The notes under the pieces were generated by a model, which had not been told where the DNA came from, searched no databases, and saw only the letters and a list, made by a program, of their open reading frames with translations. The position numbers and the translations under genes were made by a program. DNA of 64,000 nt from Alteromonas pelagimontana (GTDB lineage Bacteria; Pseudomonadota; Gammaproteobacteria; Enterobacterales; Alteromonadaceae), in NCBI RefSeq assembly GCF_002499975.2, contig NZ_CP052766.1, positions 3,286,001 to 3,350,000 of the forward strand, given 5' to 3'. Shown here piece after piece: positions 27,823-36,179 of this stretch. The stretch's first letter is position 1, and each line of letters opens with the position of its first letter.

Positions 27823-29447
27823 AATTCCTTCGTCACTCCACCGAATCTAACCCCACCATACGGGTTAATCACCATACCCTGCAGCTCCTTGCGATAAGCT
27901 TGATAACGATAAGCATGAGCAATAGGTACAACCGGTAATTGCTCGTGTAACAGGCGATTTACTCTTTGATAAATAGCTTTACGTTGTTCCATATCTTCAG
28001 TCTGCAGAGCGCGATTAAGCAAATCATCGTACTGCTTATTGCACCACATCGCACGATTGGTTCCAGAGGGAATGGCGCCGCAGCTTAATAGAGGACGATA
28101 AAAATTATCGGGGTCGCCATTATCTGCAGACCAACCAATAAGTACCGAGTCATGCAGCCCTTCACGCAAGTGGCGGCGAAATGTTGTCCAGTCGTAGGTC
28201 ACAATATTGGCACGGATGCCGACATCAGCTAGATAGCGCTGAATAAGTTCTGCCATTTTAGCTGCGTTAGGATTATAAGCCCGTTCCACTGGCATAGCCC
28301 AGATTGTCATGGTAAAGCCAGGTTCTATTCCTGCTTCATCCAATAATTTTCTGGCTAACACAGGATTGTAAGGCGTATCTTCAGCATCGCTTTGGAAGGC
28401 CCAGCTTGCCAGGGGTAGCAGGGTTTTGGCACGGGTTGCGCTATCAAAATACACGGCTTCCAGCAAGGTGTTTTTATCTACTGCATACGCTAGCGCCCGG
28501 CGCACATCAGGGTTATCAAAAGGCGGGCGCTGAGTATTAAAAGCCCAAAAACCTACATTTAAGCCAGGCTTTTCAGCCAGCGCCAGACCTTCCCGGTTAC
28601 GAATAATGTCCAGCTCCGTTTGTGCAGGAAAAGCGATGGCATCACACTCGCCAGTGATGAGTTTTGCCATACGAATAGAGCTTTTGGCGGTGATGTCGTA
28701 AATCAGCCGTTCAGCGCTGTTCCCTTCACCCCAGTATAAATCGTTGCGGTGGTAACGAATGAAATGATCTTTACGGTAGCTTTCAAACTGAAATGGACCA
28801 GTGCCGATAGGAAAGTGGTCAATTTGCTCTGGAACGCCCGCTTCCATAAGGCGTTGCGCATACTCTTCAGATAAAACAATGGAAAAATCAGTGGCTAAGT
28901 TTGCCAGAAAAGAACTGTCTCTTTCGTATAATTTCACCTTTACGCGGTAGCCGTTTATCCGCTCGACATTAGCAATGTTGTCAGCCAAACCAATGCTTTC
29001 GAAGTAGGGATAGCGACCGCCGGATACATTGTGATAAGGATGTGAAGGGAGCCGCCACCGGTTAATGCTGAAAATCACATCGTCAGCGTTGAAATCTCGC
29101 GTAGGCGTAAAATAATCTGTGTGATGGAACTTCACACCCTGCCTGAGTTGAAAAGCATAGGTTAAACCGTCGTCTGAGACTAACCAGCTACTCGCAAGGC
29201 TCGGCACGATGTGGCCAGTTTCAGGTTCAAAATCGAGTAAGCGGTCATAGATTTGATGCGACGTGGCATCAGATGTGGTGCCGGAGGTATCTAGCTGAGG
29301 GTTGAAATTCACCGGATTACTTTCAGAACAGTAAATAATGCCTGACCGGTAATAGGCATCTTTTTCAGTGGGCGAACAGCCGCCTACGAATGCGAGAGCA
29401 ACGATAATAAAAACCCAAAGCATCGCCTGCGCTGCAGCCATTAACAT
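27819..29447 (-). CDS. sapA: SapA-like periplasmic solute-binding lipoprotein
   Basis: 542 residues of the SBP_bac_5 (oligopeptide-binding) family. The N-terminal helix ends in lipobox VGGC, so it is probably a lipoprotein, whereas E. coli SapA is a soluble periplasmic protein. NPQLDTSGTTSDATSHQIYD, FNADDVIFSINRW and HDSVLIGWSADNGDPDNFYR resemble SapA. Two starts are possible, ATG at 29447 or 29441; both overlap the pspF stop, implying coupling to pspF. Confidence 0.9.
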   Translation of the reverse strand: MLMAAAQAMLWVFIIVALAFVGGCSPTEKDAYYRSGIIYCSESNPVNFNPQLDTSGTTSDATSHQIYDRLLDFEPETGHIVPSLASSWLVSDDGLTYAFQLRQGVKFHHTDYFTPTRDFNADDVIFSINRWRLPSHPYHNVSGGRYPYFESIGLADNIANVERINGYRVKVKLYERDSSFLANLATDFSIVLSEEYAQRLMEAGVPEQIDHFPIGTGPFQFESYRKDHFIRYHRNDLYWGEGNSAERLIYDITAKSSIRMAKLITGECDAIAFPAQTELDIIRNREGLALAEKPGLNVGFWAFNTQRPPFDNPDVRRALAYAVDKNTLLEAVYFDSATRAKTLLPLASWAFQSDAEDTPYNPVLARKLLDEAGIEPGFTMTIWAMPVERAYNPNAAKMAELIQRYLADVGIRANIVTYDWTTFRRHLREGLHDSVLIGWSADNGDPDNFYRPLLSCGAIPSGTNRAMWCNKQYDDLLNRALQTEDMEQRKAIYQRVNRLLHEQLPVVPIAHAYRYQAYRKELQGMVINPYGGVRFGGVTKEL

Positions 29448-30553
29448 GACTCCACGGATTCAGCGGAAGAATCGAGCAAATTGTATTTTTTCAAGTAACC
29501 GCGTAGCTGGTGATACGTCAGGCTAAGTTTGTCCGCCGTCTTCTTCTGATTATACTGACTGTCTGCCAATGCCTGACGAATCATGTCGATTTCGAACTGT
29601 TGTGAGCGTTCTTTTAAGTCGATAGGATATTCAACGTCTATACGCTCCGCTGCAACAGGCTCATTGGCGGAAGCTCTTTCTGCCGGAGGTGGGGGAGGTG
29701 TGGCTACAGCTTCAGTTGCAACCGTTTGCGAAAGCTTCTGAGCAGGCGCTTTAATACGGGAGCTTGGCCTAAATGCTGACTCGAAGGGATCAAGAATCAC
29801 CTCATGCACCGGAAGGTGCGGGTTATTGCAACGGTACACAGCGCGTTCAACAACATTTTTGAGTTCTCGAATGTTCCCCGGCCAGTGATAGTCTAACAAG
29901 GTACGCTTGGCTTTTTCAGTAAAGCCGCTGAACAATTCCATTTCCATTTCGCGTGCCATATTAATGGCAAAAGTTTCAGCCAATAGTAAGATATCTTCGC
30001 GCCGCTCCCTGAGCGGAGGAATGGTGATGACATCAAAGGCAAGCCGATCAAGCAAATCAGCGCGAAACTCGCCAGCTTCCGCTAGTGCGGGTAAATCTTC
30101 ATTGGTGGCAGCAACTAAGCGCACGTCGGTTTTCAACGTTTTGCTGCCGCCAACTCTTTCAAATTCCCCATATTCAATAACACGAAGCAGTTTTTCTTGC
30201 ACCAGACTGGGTGTATTTGCCAGCTCATCTAAAAATAAGGTACCGTTATGGGCAATTTCGAAGCGGCCTTCCCGGCGTTTGGCTGCGCCAGTGAAAGCGC
30301 CTGCTTCATAGCCGAATAGCTCGCTTTCCAGCAGATTTTCATTTAACGCTGCACAGTTAAGTTTCACATAATTCTGATCCCAACGCTGCGAAAGGTAATG
30401 AAGACGAGCAGCGACCAGTTCTTTGCCGGTGCCGCGTTCGCCGATTACCAGCACAGGCTTACTCAGAGGGGCAATTTGTGAAATCTGTTCAAGTACCTCC
30501 AGGAAACTATTTGCCTGGCCCAACAAATTTTCCTGTTGGCGAAATCTACTCAT
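29441..30553 (-). CDS. pspF: PspF sigma54-dependent activator
   Basis: A 370-residue enhancer-binding protein that lacks an N-terminal receiver domain. Walker A is GERGTGKE (38-45), GAFTGA is at 85-90 (sigma54 contact) and Walker B is LFLDE (106-110). A proline-rich linker follows at about 280-310, and the Fis-type helix-turn-helix KKTADKLSLTYHQLRGYLKK ends the protein. PspF activates pspABC and is inhibited by PspA. It is divergent from pspA and overlaps sapA, so the sap genes may be transcribed from the pspF promoter. Confidence 0.93.
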   Translation of the reverse strand: MSRFRQQENLLGQANSFLEVLEQISQIAPLSKPVLVIGERGTGKELVAARLHYLSQRWDQNYVKLNCAALNENLLESELFGYEAGAFTGAAKRREGRFEIAHNGTLFLDELANTPSLVQEKLLRVIEYGEFERVGGSKTLKTDVRLVAATNEDLPALAEAGEFRADLLDRLAFDVITIPPLRERREDILLLAETFAINMAREMEMELFSGFTEKAKRTLLDYHWPGNIRELKNVVERAVYRCNNPHLPVHEVILDPFESAFRPSSRIKAPAQKLSQTVATEAVATPPPPPAERASANEPVAAERIDVEYPIDLKERSQQFEIDMIRQALADSQYNQKKTADKLSLTYHQLRGYLKKYNLLDSSAESVESC

Positions 30554-30567
30554 TATATTCCTTAAAA

Positions 30568-30638
30568 TTTAGTCATTTCGACTAAATAGTAGTGTAGATG
30601 AAAAAGTGTCCGCTTACGACAACTATTTAGTTTCTAAA
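30568..30638. promoter_or_regulatory. Putative PspF upstream activating sites
   Basis: Two dyads lie between the divergent pspF and pspA. The first is TTTAGTC-ATTTC-GACTAAA (30568-30586) and the second TTTAG-TTT-CTAAA (30626-30638). Centred about 110 and 55 bp upstream of the sigma54 element, they are in the right place for enhancer binding. The first is only 15 bp from the pspF start, so it could also repress pspF. Confidence 0.6.
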
Positions 30639-30675
30639 ATCGCGTTATAATACATAAGGTTAAAAACTTACGAAG

Positions 30676-30692
30676 TTGGCAAGTATATTGAA
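30676..30692 (+). promoter_or_regulatory. Sigma54 promoter of pspABC
   Basis: TTGGCAAGTATATTGAA keeps the -24 GG and the correct 10-bp spacing to the -12 element, where GA replaces the preferred GC. It lies about 60 bp before pspA, as expected for a PspF-driven promoter. Confidence 0.7.
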
Positions 30693-30752
30693 TAGGTATA
30701 TTCAACCTATGCCATTGTGCATATCCCTTAAGACGAGTTAGAGGTAATAATT

Positions 30753-31427
30753 ATGGGTATCTTCTCGCGTTTCACTGACATAGTGAACTCTAATATTAAC
30801 GCATTACTGGATAAGGCTGAAGATCCAGAGAAAATGGTTCGTTTGATCATTCAGGAAATGGAAGACACGCTGGTAGAGGTACGTTCAGCCTCTGCAAAAA
30901 CTATTGCCAGTAAAAAGGAAATTACAGCGCAGATCAATAAGTATGAATCTGATGCGAGTGACTGGGCCGCGAAAGCAGAACTGGCGTTAAGCAAGGATCG
31001 TGAAGACTTAGCGCGCGCAGCTTTACAGGAAAAGAAAAAGTCTGCAGAAGCGGCAGCCACGCTGACACAAGAATTAGCCGGTGTGGAAGAGCAAATCTCT
31101 AAACTTCAGGATGAAGTTTCTCAACTCCAGGATAAGCTGGCCGATGCTAAGAGTCGTCAAAAAACGATTATTATGCGCCAGAAAACGGTGAGTTCGCGGC
31201 TGGAAGTCAAACGCACGTTGGACAGTTCAAAAGTAGATGCTGCCATGGGTCGCTTTGAACAGTATGAGCGAAAAATTGATGATCTTGAGTCTCAGGTGGA
31301 AGCTTACGATTTAGGCAAAAAGACGTTAAATGACGAATTTGCTGAACTGGAAGGCAGTGAGAAGATTGATGAAGAACTTGCTGCACTGAAAGCGAGATTA
31401 AATAAAACTAACAACAACGTGGAATAA
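30753..31427 (+). CDS. pspA: Phage shock protein PspA
   Basis: A 224-residue ESCRT-III-related membrane-stress effector, almost entirely coiled coil. It begins MGIFSRFTDIVNSNINALLD, the amphipathic membrane-binding helix. In the cytoplasm it binds and inhibits PspF; under membrane stress it moves to the membrane. It is the first gene of pspABC. Confidence 0.96.
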   Translation: MGIFSRFTDIVNSNINALLDKAEDPEKMVRLIIQEMEDTLVEVRSASAKTIASKKEITAQINKYESDASDWAAKAELALSKDREDLARAALQEKKKSAEAAATLTQELAGVEEQISKLQDEVSQLQDKLADAKSRQKTIIMRQKTVSSRLEVKRTLDSSKVDAAMGRFEQYERKIDDLESQVEAYDLGKKTLNDEFAELEGSEKIDEELAALKARLNKTNNNVE

Positions 31428-31513
31428 GTCTCTGTTGGCTCCCTGTTGCTATGATCACGGCAACAGGAGCGCCAAGAATGCGAGCACATTAAAATTATCG
31501 GAGGTAATGAAAA

Positions 31514-31753
31514 ATGGATGACGGAATTTTAGCGTTAATCATAGCCCCTTTAATCCTGTTTACGATTTTTGTAGCACCAATTTGGCTGATTTTGCATTAC
31601 AGAAGTAAAAGACAGGTTAATCAGGGACTAACGGCAGAAGAATACGCGGCGTTACAGGAATTAGCCGAGAAGGCCGAAAAAATGTCTGAACGGATCCAGA
31701 CATTGGAAGCGATTCTCGACAATGAGTCCCCGCAGTGGAGGAACCGCGCATGA
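31514..31753 (+). CDS. pspB: Phage shock protein PspB
   Basis: A 79-residue membrane protein: one N-terminal helix (ILALIIAPLILFTIFVAPIW) then a basic region and a coiled coil. PspB and PspC relay membrane stress to the PspA-PspF complex. The stop overlaps the pspC ATG (ATGA). Confidence 0.93.
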   Translation: MDDGILALIIAPLILFTIFVAPIWLILHYRSKRQVNQGLTAEEYAALQELAEKAEKMSERIQTLEAILDNESPQWRNRA

Positions 31754-32196
31754 ATCATCGTAAACAGTTGTTCAGAGATACGGAAAATGCACGTATAGCA
31801 GGCGTATGTTCTGGTGTGGCTAATTATTTTGGTATTGAAAGATGGCTGGTTCGCATATTATTTGTCACGGCATTTTTTTTGCTCGCCGGAGCTTTTATGG
31901 TTGTAGCCTACGTTGCTGGATGGTTTATCCTGGATAAAAAGCCTATAAACCTTAATGAAGAGCTGGTAATAGATCCTTTCCACGAAGGCAAGGGCTGGCG
32001 CAATAAAACCAGCGATGCGGGTAAAGGTCATAAGGTGGAAGTAAAGCGTAACGTATGGCAAGCAGGGGAACCGCCCAAACAGGCATTTCGCGATATAAGC
32101 GACCGGTTTAAGGATTCTGAACTTCGTCTTCGCAATATGGAAAAATATGTCACCTCCAGAGAATTTCAGTTAAACCGGGAAATTAGCCGGCTTTAA
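31750..32196 (+). CDS. pspC: Phage shock protein PspC
   Basis: 148 residues with the PspC domain (RDTENARIAGVCSGVANYF) and one strong membrane helix at about 38-65, followed by a cytoplasmic or periplasmic C-terminal region. The ATG at 31750 was preferred to the GTG at 31735 because GGAGG (31737-31741) would then act as its Shine-Dalgarno sequence, at 8-bp spacing. Confidence 0.92.
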   Translation: MNHRKQLFRDTENARIAGVCSGVANYFGIERWLVRILFVTAFFLLAGAFMVVAYVAGWFILDKKPINLNEELVIDPFHEGKGWRNKTSDAGKGHKVEVKRNVWQAGEPPKQAFRDISDRFKDSELRLRNMEKYVTSREFQLNREISRL

Positions 32197-32217
32197 TACG
32201 CTTAAAATTTGCTACAA

Positions 32218-32237
32218 GGCAGCGCCCGCTGCCTTTT
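32218..32237 (+). terminator. Intrinsic terminator of pspABC
   Basis: Stem GGCAGC/GCTGCC with loop GCCC and a TTTT tail, about 20 bp after the pspC stop. Confidence 0.7.
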
Positions 32238-32387
32238 CTGTTGCGCGGTCTTTTTATAGCGCGACATAATCATAATGTAAATATATTGTTACGTAAGACA
32301 GCTGCGCAGGTTTACGTACTTTCCTTTCTCGGCCTTCGATTTTCATTACACTAGACGGTAACTTAGGATTTACGCAAAGGTTAAGTT

Positions 32388-33188
32388 ATGTCGAAATCTA
32401 CGCCGTACCAATCGCGTCAATCAGATGCGCATGGGAAGATAGCCTGGAGCGATGAGGAAAACCAAATCTGGGACGAACTGTGCCATCGACAGTTAAATCT
32501 CCTTCAGGGTAGGGCATGTCAGGAATATCTTGATGGTCTGGAGCTGCTTCATCTTTGTAAAGGCGGCATTCCGCAATTACCCCAAATCAATAAAACACTT
32601 AGAGCTTGTACTGGTTGGGAAACTGCTGAGGTACCAGCACTCATTAACTTTACGGCGTTCTTCACGTTGCTGGCGAACAAGCAGTTTCCGGTGGCTACGT
32701 TTATCCGCAATCGCGCTGAATTCGATTACCTGCAAGAGCCGGATATTTTCCACGAAGTGTTCGGTCATTGTCCGCTGCTCACTAATCCCGCATTTGCGCA
32801 TTTTACCCATACCTACGGTAAGCTGGGGCTGGCCGCTAACAAAGAGGACAGAGTTTACCTCGCGCGACTTTACTGGTTTACCGTAGAATTTGGACTAGTA
32901 AGCACCTCGCAAGGAACGCGCATTTATGGGGGAGGAATTCTCTCTTCGCCGGGTGAAACCTTATATGCGCTTGAAAGTGACACGCCACTTCGCAAACCGA
33001 TGAATCCAATTGATGCGCTGCGAACGCCTTACCGCATCGACATCATGCAGCCCTTATACTACATACTTGATGATTTCGGTGACCTGTTCACTCTTGCAGA
33101 GGCTGACATTATGGCTTTAGTCGCAGAGGCAAAACAAAAAGGGTTGTTTGAGCCTCTTTTTGCACCCAAAGAAAAACAAGCCGGGTAG
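32388..33188 (+). CDS. phhA: Phenylalanine-4-hydroxylase
   Basis: A 266-residue bacterial-type PAH that converts Phe to Tyr using tetrahydrobiopterin. The iron ligands are in PDIFHEVFGHCPLL (two His), and the conserved WFTVEFGL segment supplies the Glu. Upstream, TGTAAA-N6-GTTACG at 32276-32293 is a partial TyrR box. It is adjacent to tyrR. No pterin carbinolamine dehydratase (phhB) gene is seen in the window. Confidence 0.94.
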   Translation: MSKSTPYQSRQSDAHGKIAWSDEENQIWDELCHRQLNLLQGRACQEYLDGLELLHLCKGGIPQLPQINKTLRACTGWETAEVPALINFTAFFTLLANKQFPVATFIRNRAEFDYLQEPDIFHEVFGHCPLLTNPAFAHFTHTYGKLGLAANKEDRVYLARLYWFTVEFGLVSTSQGTRIYGGGILSSPGETLYALESDTPLRKPMNPIDALRTPYRIDIMQPLYYILDDFGDLFTLAEADIMALVAEAKQKGLFEPLFAPKEKQAG

Positions 33189-33292
33189 TAAATCAGCGGC
33201 AGGGTTACTTGCCGCTGGCAGTAAAACCTCTCTACCTATCCTTTATATCATCCCAATTTTTCTACTTTTACTGTTATAAAAATGTGATATGC

Positions 33293-33310
33293 TGTAAAAA
33301 TAACTTTACA
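33293..33310. promoter_or_regulatory. Perfect TyrR box upstream of tyrR
   Basis: TGTAAA-AATAAC-TTTACA matches the TyrR consensus TGTAAA-N6-TTTACA exactly. It ends 13 bp before the tyrR ATG, so it would block transcription or translation start and indicates autorepression. Confidence 0.8.
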
Positions 33311-33323
33311 TGAAGAATTGGTT

Positions 33324-34880
33324 ATGCGTTTAGAGATTAGTTGTCAGGACCGTCTTGGGATCACTCAGGACGTGTTAGATATTCTTGTAACTCACGAAAT
33401 AGACTTGCGCGGCATTGAAATTGACGAAGGAGGTAAAATTTTTCTCAATTTCCCTAACATTGAGTTTGCCGACTTTCAGCATTTAATGCCTCAGATTCGC
33501 CGCATAAACGGCATAGATGACGTTAAAACTACTCCCTATATGCCCGGCGAGAGAGAGCGAAACCAACTCTCTGCCATTTTGCGTACTTTACCCGACCCGG
33601 TGTTTTCAATTGATACTAAGGGGTGGGTGGTAATGTGTAATGATGCGGTTACCAGCGGACTTGAAATGACCTTTGATGATGTCGAAGGGACAGACATTCA
33701 GGAACTGGTAAAGGGCTTCAATTTCATGCGTTGGATGGAAGGAAAAAATACGCCCGCCCAATCCACCAAGGTAAAGTTTATTCAGCAAGATTATCTGGCA
33801 GATATATTACCCATTGTAGTGCCTGATGGGGAACATCAGACAATAATGGCAGGGGCGGTAGTCATACTGAAATCAGAAATGCGATTAGGGCAACAGTTCA
33901 GCGCCTTCCATCAACCGGAAACTGACAGTTTTGACGATTTCGTAGTTGCCTCACAGGCCATGCGTAAAACCATAAAAGAAGCCAAGCAGATAGCGGACTT
34001 AGATGCGCCTATTCTCATTTTTGGCGAAACCGGTACAGGAAAAGAGATGATTGCCCGCGCCTGTCATCAAGCCAGCCGGCGCAGCCAGGGTGAATTTTTA
34101 GCACTTAACTGTGCATCATTACCTGACAGCGTGGCAGAAACCGAATTATTCGGTTACGCCGCGGGCGCATTCAATCAGCCTACAGGCAAAGCTGGACTGT
34201 TAGAGCTGGCTGCTGGCGGTACTTTACTGCTTGATGAAATTGCTGATATGTCTGCGCAGCTTCAGGCCAAGCTTTTGCGGGTATTGGAAAACGGCGAGTT
34301 TCGACGGGTGGGTGATAATAAGACGGTAGCAGTTGATGTGCGATTCATGTGTACAACATGTCGGGATCTGGGGCAGCTGGTGGAAGATGGCCTGTTTAGA
34401 AAGGAGCTGTACTACCGTTTGAACGTGCTAAGTCTTGTCGTTCCCTCTCTTAAAGAACGACGTCCCGATATTGTCGCCCTGGCAGAATCTTTTATTTCGC
34501 AACACAGCGGCAAATTGGGGCGGCGTCCGGCTAAACTAAGTAAATCCTGTGTAGAATTTCTGCAGCAATATCCGTGGCCGGGTAATGTCAGGCAGTTACA
34601 GAACGCGCTTTATCGCGCACTTTCTTTGTTAGATGGCAATGAAATTACCAAGGAAGATGTTCAGTTGCCGGACTGCGCACCCAGCGTCACCTATATTGAC
34701 GAAAATTTTGATGGGACCCTGGACGAGGAAGTAAAAAAGTTTGAAAAGGAATTGTTGCGAAGGCTATATCCTTCTTATCCCAGTTCTCGCCAATTGGCGA
34801 AAAAGCTGGGTTTGAGTCATACCGCAATCGCCAATAAGCTGCGCGATTATGGTATCAATAAAGCCACTGTAAAGCTTTAG
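33324..34880 (+). CDS. tyrR: TyrR/PhhR aromatic amino acid regulator
   Basis: 518 residues: N-terminal ACT domain (MRLEISCQDRLGITQDVLDI), PAS domain (about 75-185), AAA+ domain with Walker A GETGTGKE, and C-terminal helix-turn-helix (SRQLAKKLGLSHTAIANKL). The sigma54-contact loop reads GAFNQP instead of GAFTGA, as in TyrR, so it acts on sigma70 promoters. The ATG at 33324 is preferred to a TTG at 33318. It probably controls phhA and the hpd-hmgA-fahA-maiA cluster next door. Confidence 0.94.
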   Translation: MRLEISCQDRLGITQDVLDILVTHEIDLRGIEIDEGGKIFLNFPNIEFADFQHLMPQIRRINGIDDVKTTPYMPGERERNQLSAILRTLPDPVFSIDTKGWVVMCNDAVTSGLEMTFDDVEGTDIQELVKGFNFMRWMEGKNTPAQSTKVKFIQQDYLADILPIVVPDGEHQTIMAGAVVILKSEMRLGQQFSAFHQPETDSFDDFVVASQAMRKTIKEAKQIADLDAPILIFGETGTGKEMIARACHQASRRSQGEFLALNCASLPDSVAETELFGYAAGAFNQPTGKAGLLELAAGGTLLLDEIADMSAQLQAKLLRVLENGEFRRVGDNKTVAVDVRFMCTTCRDLGQLVEDGLFRKELYYRLNVLSLVVPSLKERRPDIVALAESFISQHSGKLGRRPAKLSKSCVEFLQQYPWPGNVRQLQNALYRALSLLDGNEITKEDVQLPDCAPSVTYIDENFDGTLDEEVKKFEKELLRRLYPSYPSSRQLAKKLGLSHTAIANKLRDYGINKATVKL

Positions 34881-34903
34881 ATACGCTCTGTCCGTGTAGA
34901 TTT

Positions 34904-34928
34904 ACGCTTTACTTCGACGGTAAAGCGT
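34904..34928. terminator. Hairpin after tyrR (weak terminator)
   Basis: Perfect 9-bp stem ACGCTTTAC/GTAAAGCGT with loop TTCGACG, 24 bp after the tyrR stop. It lacks a T tract, so termination efficiency is uncertain. Confidence 0.5.
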
Positions 34929-35084
34929 GAATTCTGCCTCTTTCCCCTCTGATCACCCCTTCTCGTCAAGATTAATGTACGCATTCTCCTTTCTTTTGTT
35001 CTTGCTCCTATAATTGTGGGGGCTGGCTTGTTTGTTAATAATGATGTTTAGTATGAAAAATAATTGTTAACAAGGGCCGAAAAA

Positions 35085-36179
35085 ATGGCAAACGCAGATT
35101 ATTCGTATAACCCACTTGGATCAGACGGATTCGAATTTGTTGAATATACCGCTGCTGATGAACAGGGCATTAATGCGTTAAAAACGCTTTTTACTTCCCT
35201 GGGTTTTGCCGAAGTGGCTCAACATAAATCCAAGCGCGTGTGGTTGTATAAACAAGGCGATATTCATTTTATCGTCAATGCTCAACCCGCTTCTCAGGCC
35301 GAAGAATTTGCACGTTTGCGCGGCCCCAGTGTGTGTGGAATGGCATTTCGTGTGAAGGATGCAGGAATAGCGCTGGAGCATGCGCTGGCAAATGGAGCTA
35401 AAAAGTTTGTCGGTAATCTAGGGCCGATGGAGCTCAACATTCCCGCTGTGTATGGCATTGGTGAAAGTACATTATATTTTATCGACAGATACGGCGATGC
35501 GAATATCTATGAGGTAGATTTCAGATTTTACGATGGATGGGAAGAAAAAGTTGCAGCGGCGGATGCCGGGCTGGAGTTCATCGATCACCTCACTCACAAT
35601 GTGCGCCGCGGAAATATGGCGGTGTGGGCAAATTTTTACGAAAAAATTGGCAATTTTCGTGAAATCCGATACTTCGACATTGAAGGCAAGCTGACGGGGC
35701 TGGTAAGTAAAGCCATGACATCACCGTGCGGGAAAATCCGCATTCCTATCAACGAATCTTCAGATGATAAATCACAAATTGAGGAGTTCATCAAAGAATA
35801 TAAAGGGGAGGGCATTCAGCACATTGCGCTTTCAACCAATGATATTTATAGAACAGTTGCCGATCTTAAAGCTCGTGGGTTGGCATTTATGGATACACCA
35901 GACACCTACTATGAAGCAGTTAACGAACGAGTAGAAGGCCACGGTGAAAGTCTTCAGCAACTTCGGGATCTGCGTATTCTTATTGATGGCGCTCCTATGA
36001 AAGATGGAATTTTACTACAAATTTTCACTGATACCGTTATCGGCCCTGTGTTTTTCGAAATCATTCAACGCAAAGGCAATGAAGGTTTCGGCGAAGGTAA
36101 CTTTAAGGCATTGTTCGAATCTATCGAACAGGACCAAATTCGGCGCGGCGTAATTTCACAAGAGCAGGAAAATGCGTAA
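35085..36179 (+). CDS. hpd: 4-hydroxyphenylpyruvate dioxygenase
   Basis: 364 residues converting 4-hydroxyphenylpyruvate to homogentisate. There are two vicinal-oxygen-chelate domains. The iron ligands are the His in EFIDHLTHNV, the His in GIQHIALSTNDI and the Glu in GPVFFEIIQRKG. The ATG at 35085 follows AAGGG; the open frame reaches back to 35064 but without a better start. It overlaps hmgA by eight bases. Confidence 0.94.
   Translation: MANADYSYNPLGSDGFEFVEYTAADEQGINALKTLFTSLGFAEVAQHKSKRVWLYKQGDIHFIVNAQPASQAEEFARLRGPSVCGMAFRVKDAGIALEHALANGAKKFVGNLGPMELNIPAVYGIGESTLYFIDRYGDANIYEVDFRFYDGWEEKVAAADAGLEFIDHLTHNVRRGNMAVWANFYEKIGNFREIRYFDIEGKLTGLVSKAMTSPCGKIRIPINESSDDKSQIEEFIKEYKGEGIQHIALSTNDIYRTVADLKARGLAFMDTPDTYYEAVNERVEGHGESLQQLRDLRILIDGAPMKDGILLQIFTDTVIGPVFFEIIQRKGNEGFGEGNFKALFESIEQDQIRRGVISQEQENA

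Noticed and set aside
29441..30553. Reading pspF as a TyrR- or NtrC-type regulator.
   Set aside because: No N-terminal sensory domain; position beside pspA and an intact GAFTGA loop fit PspF.
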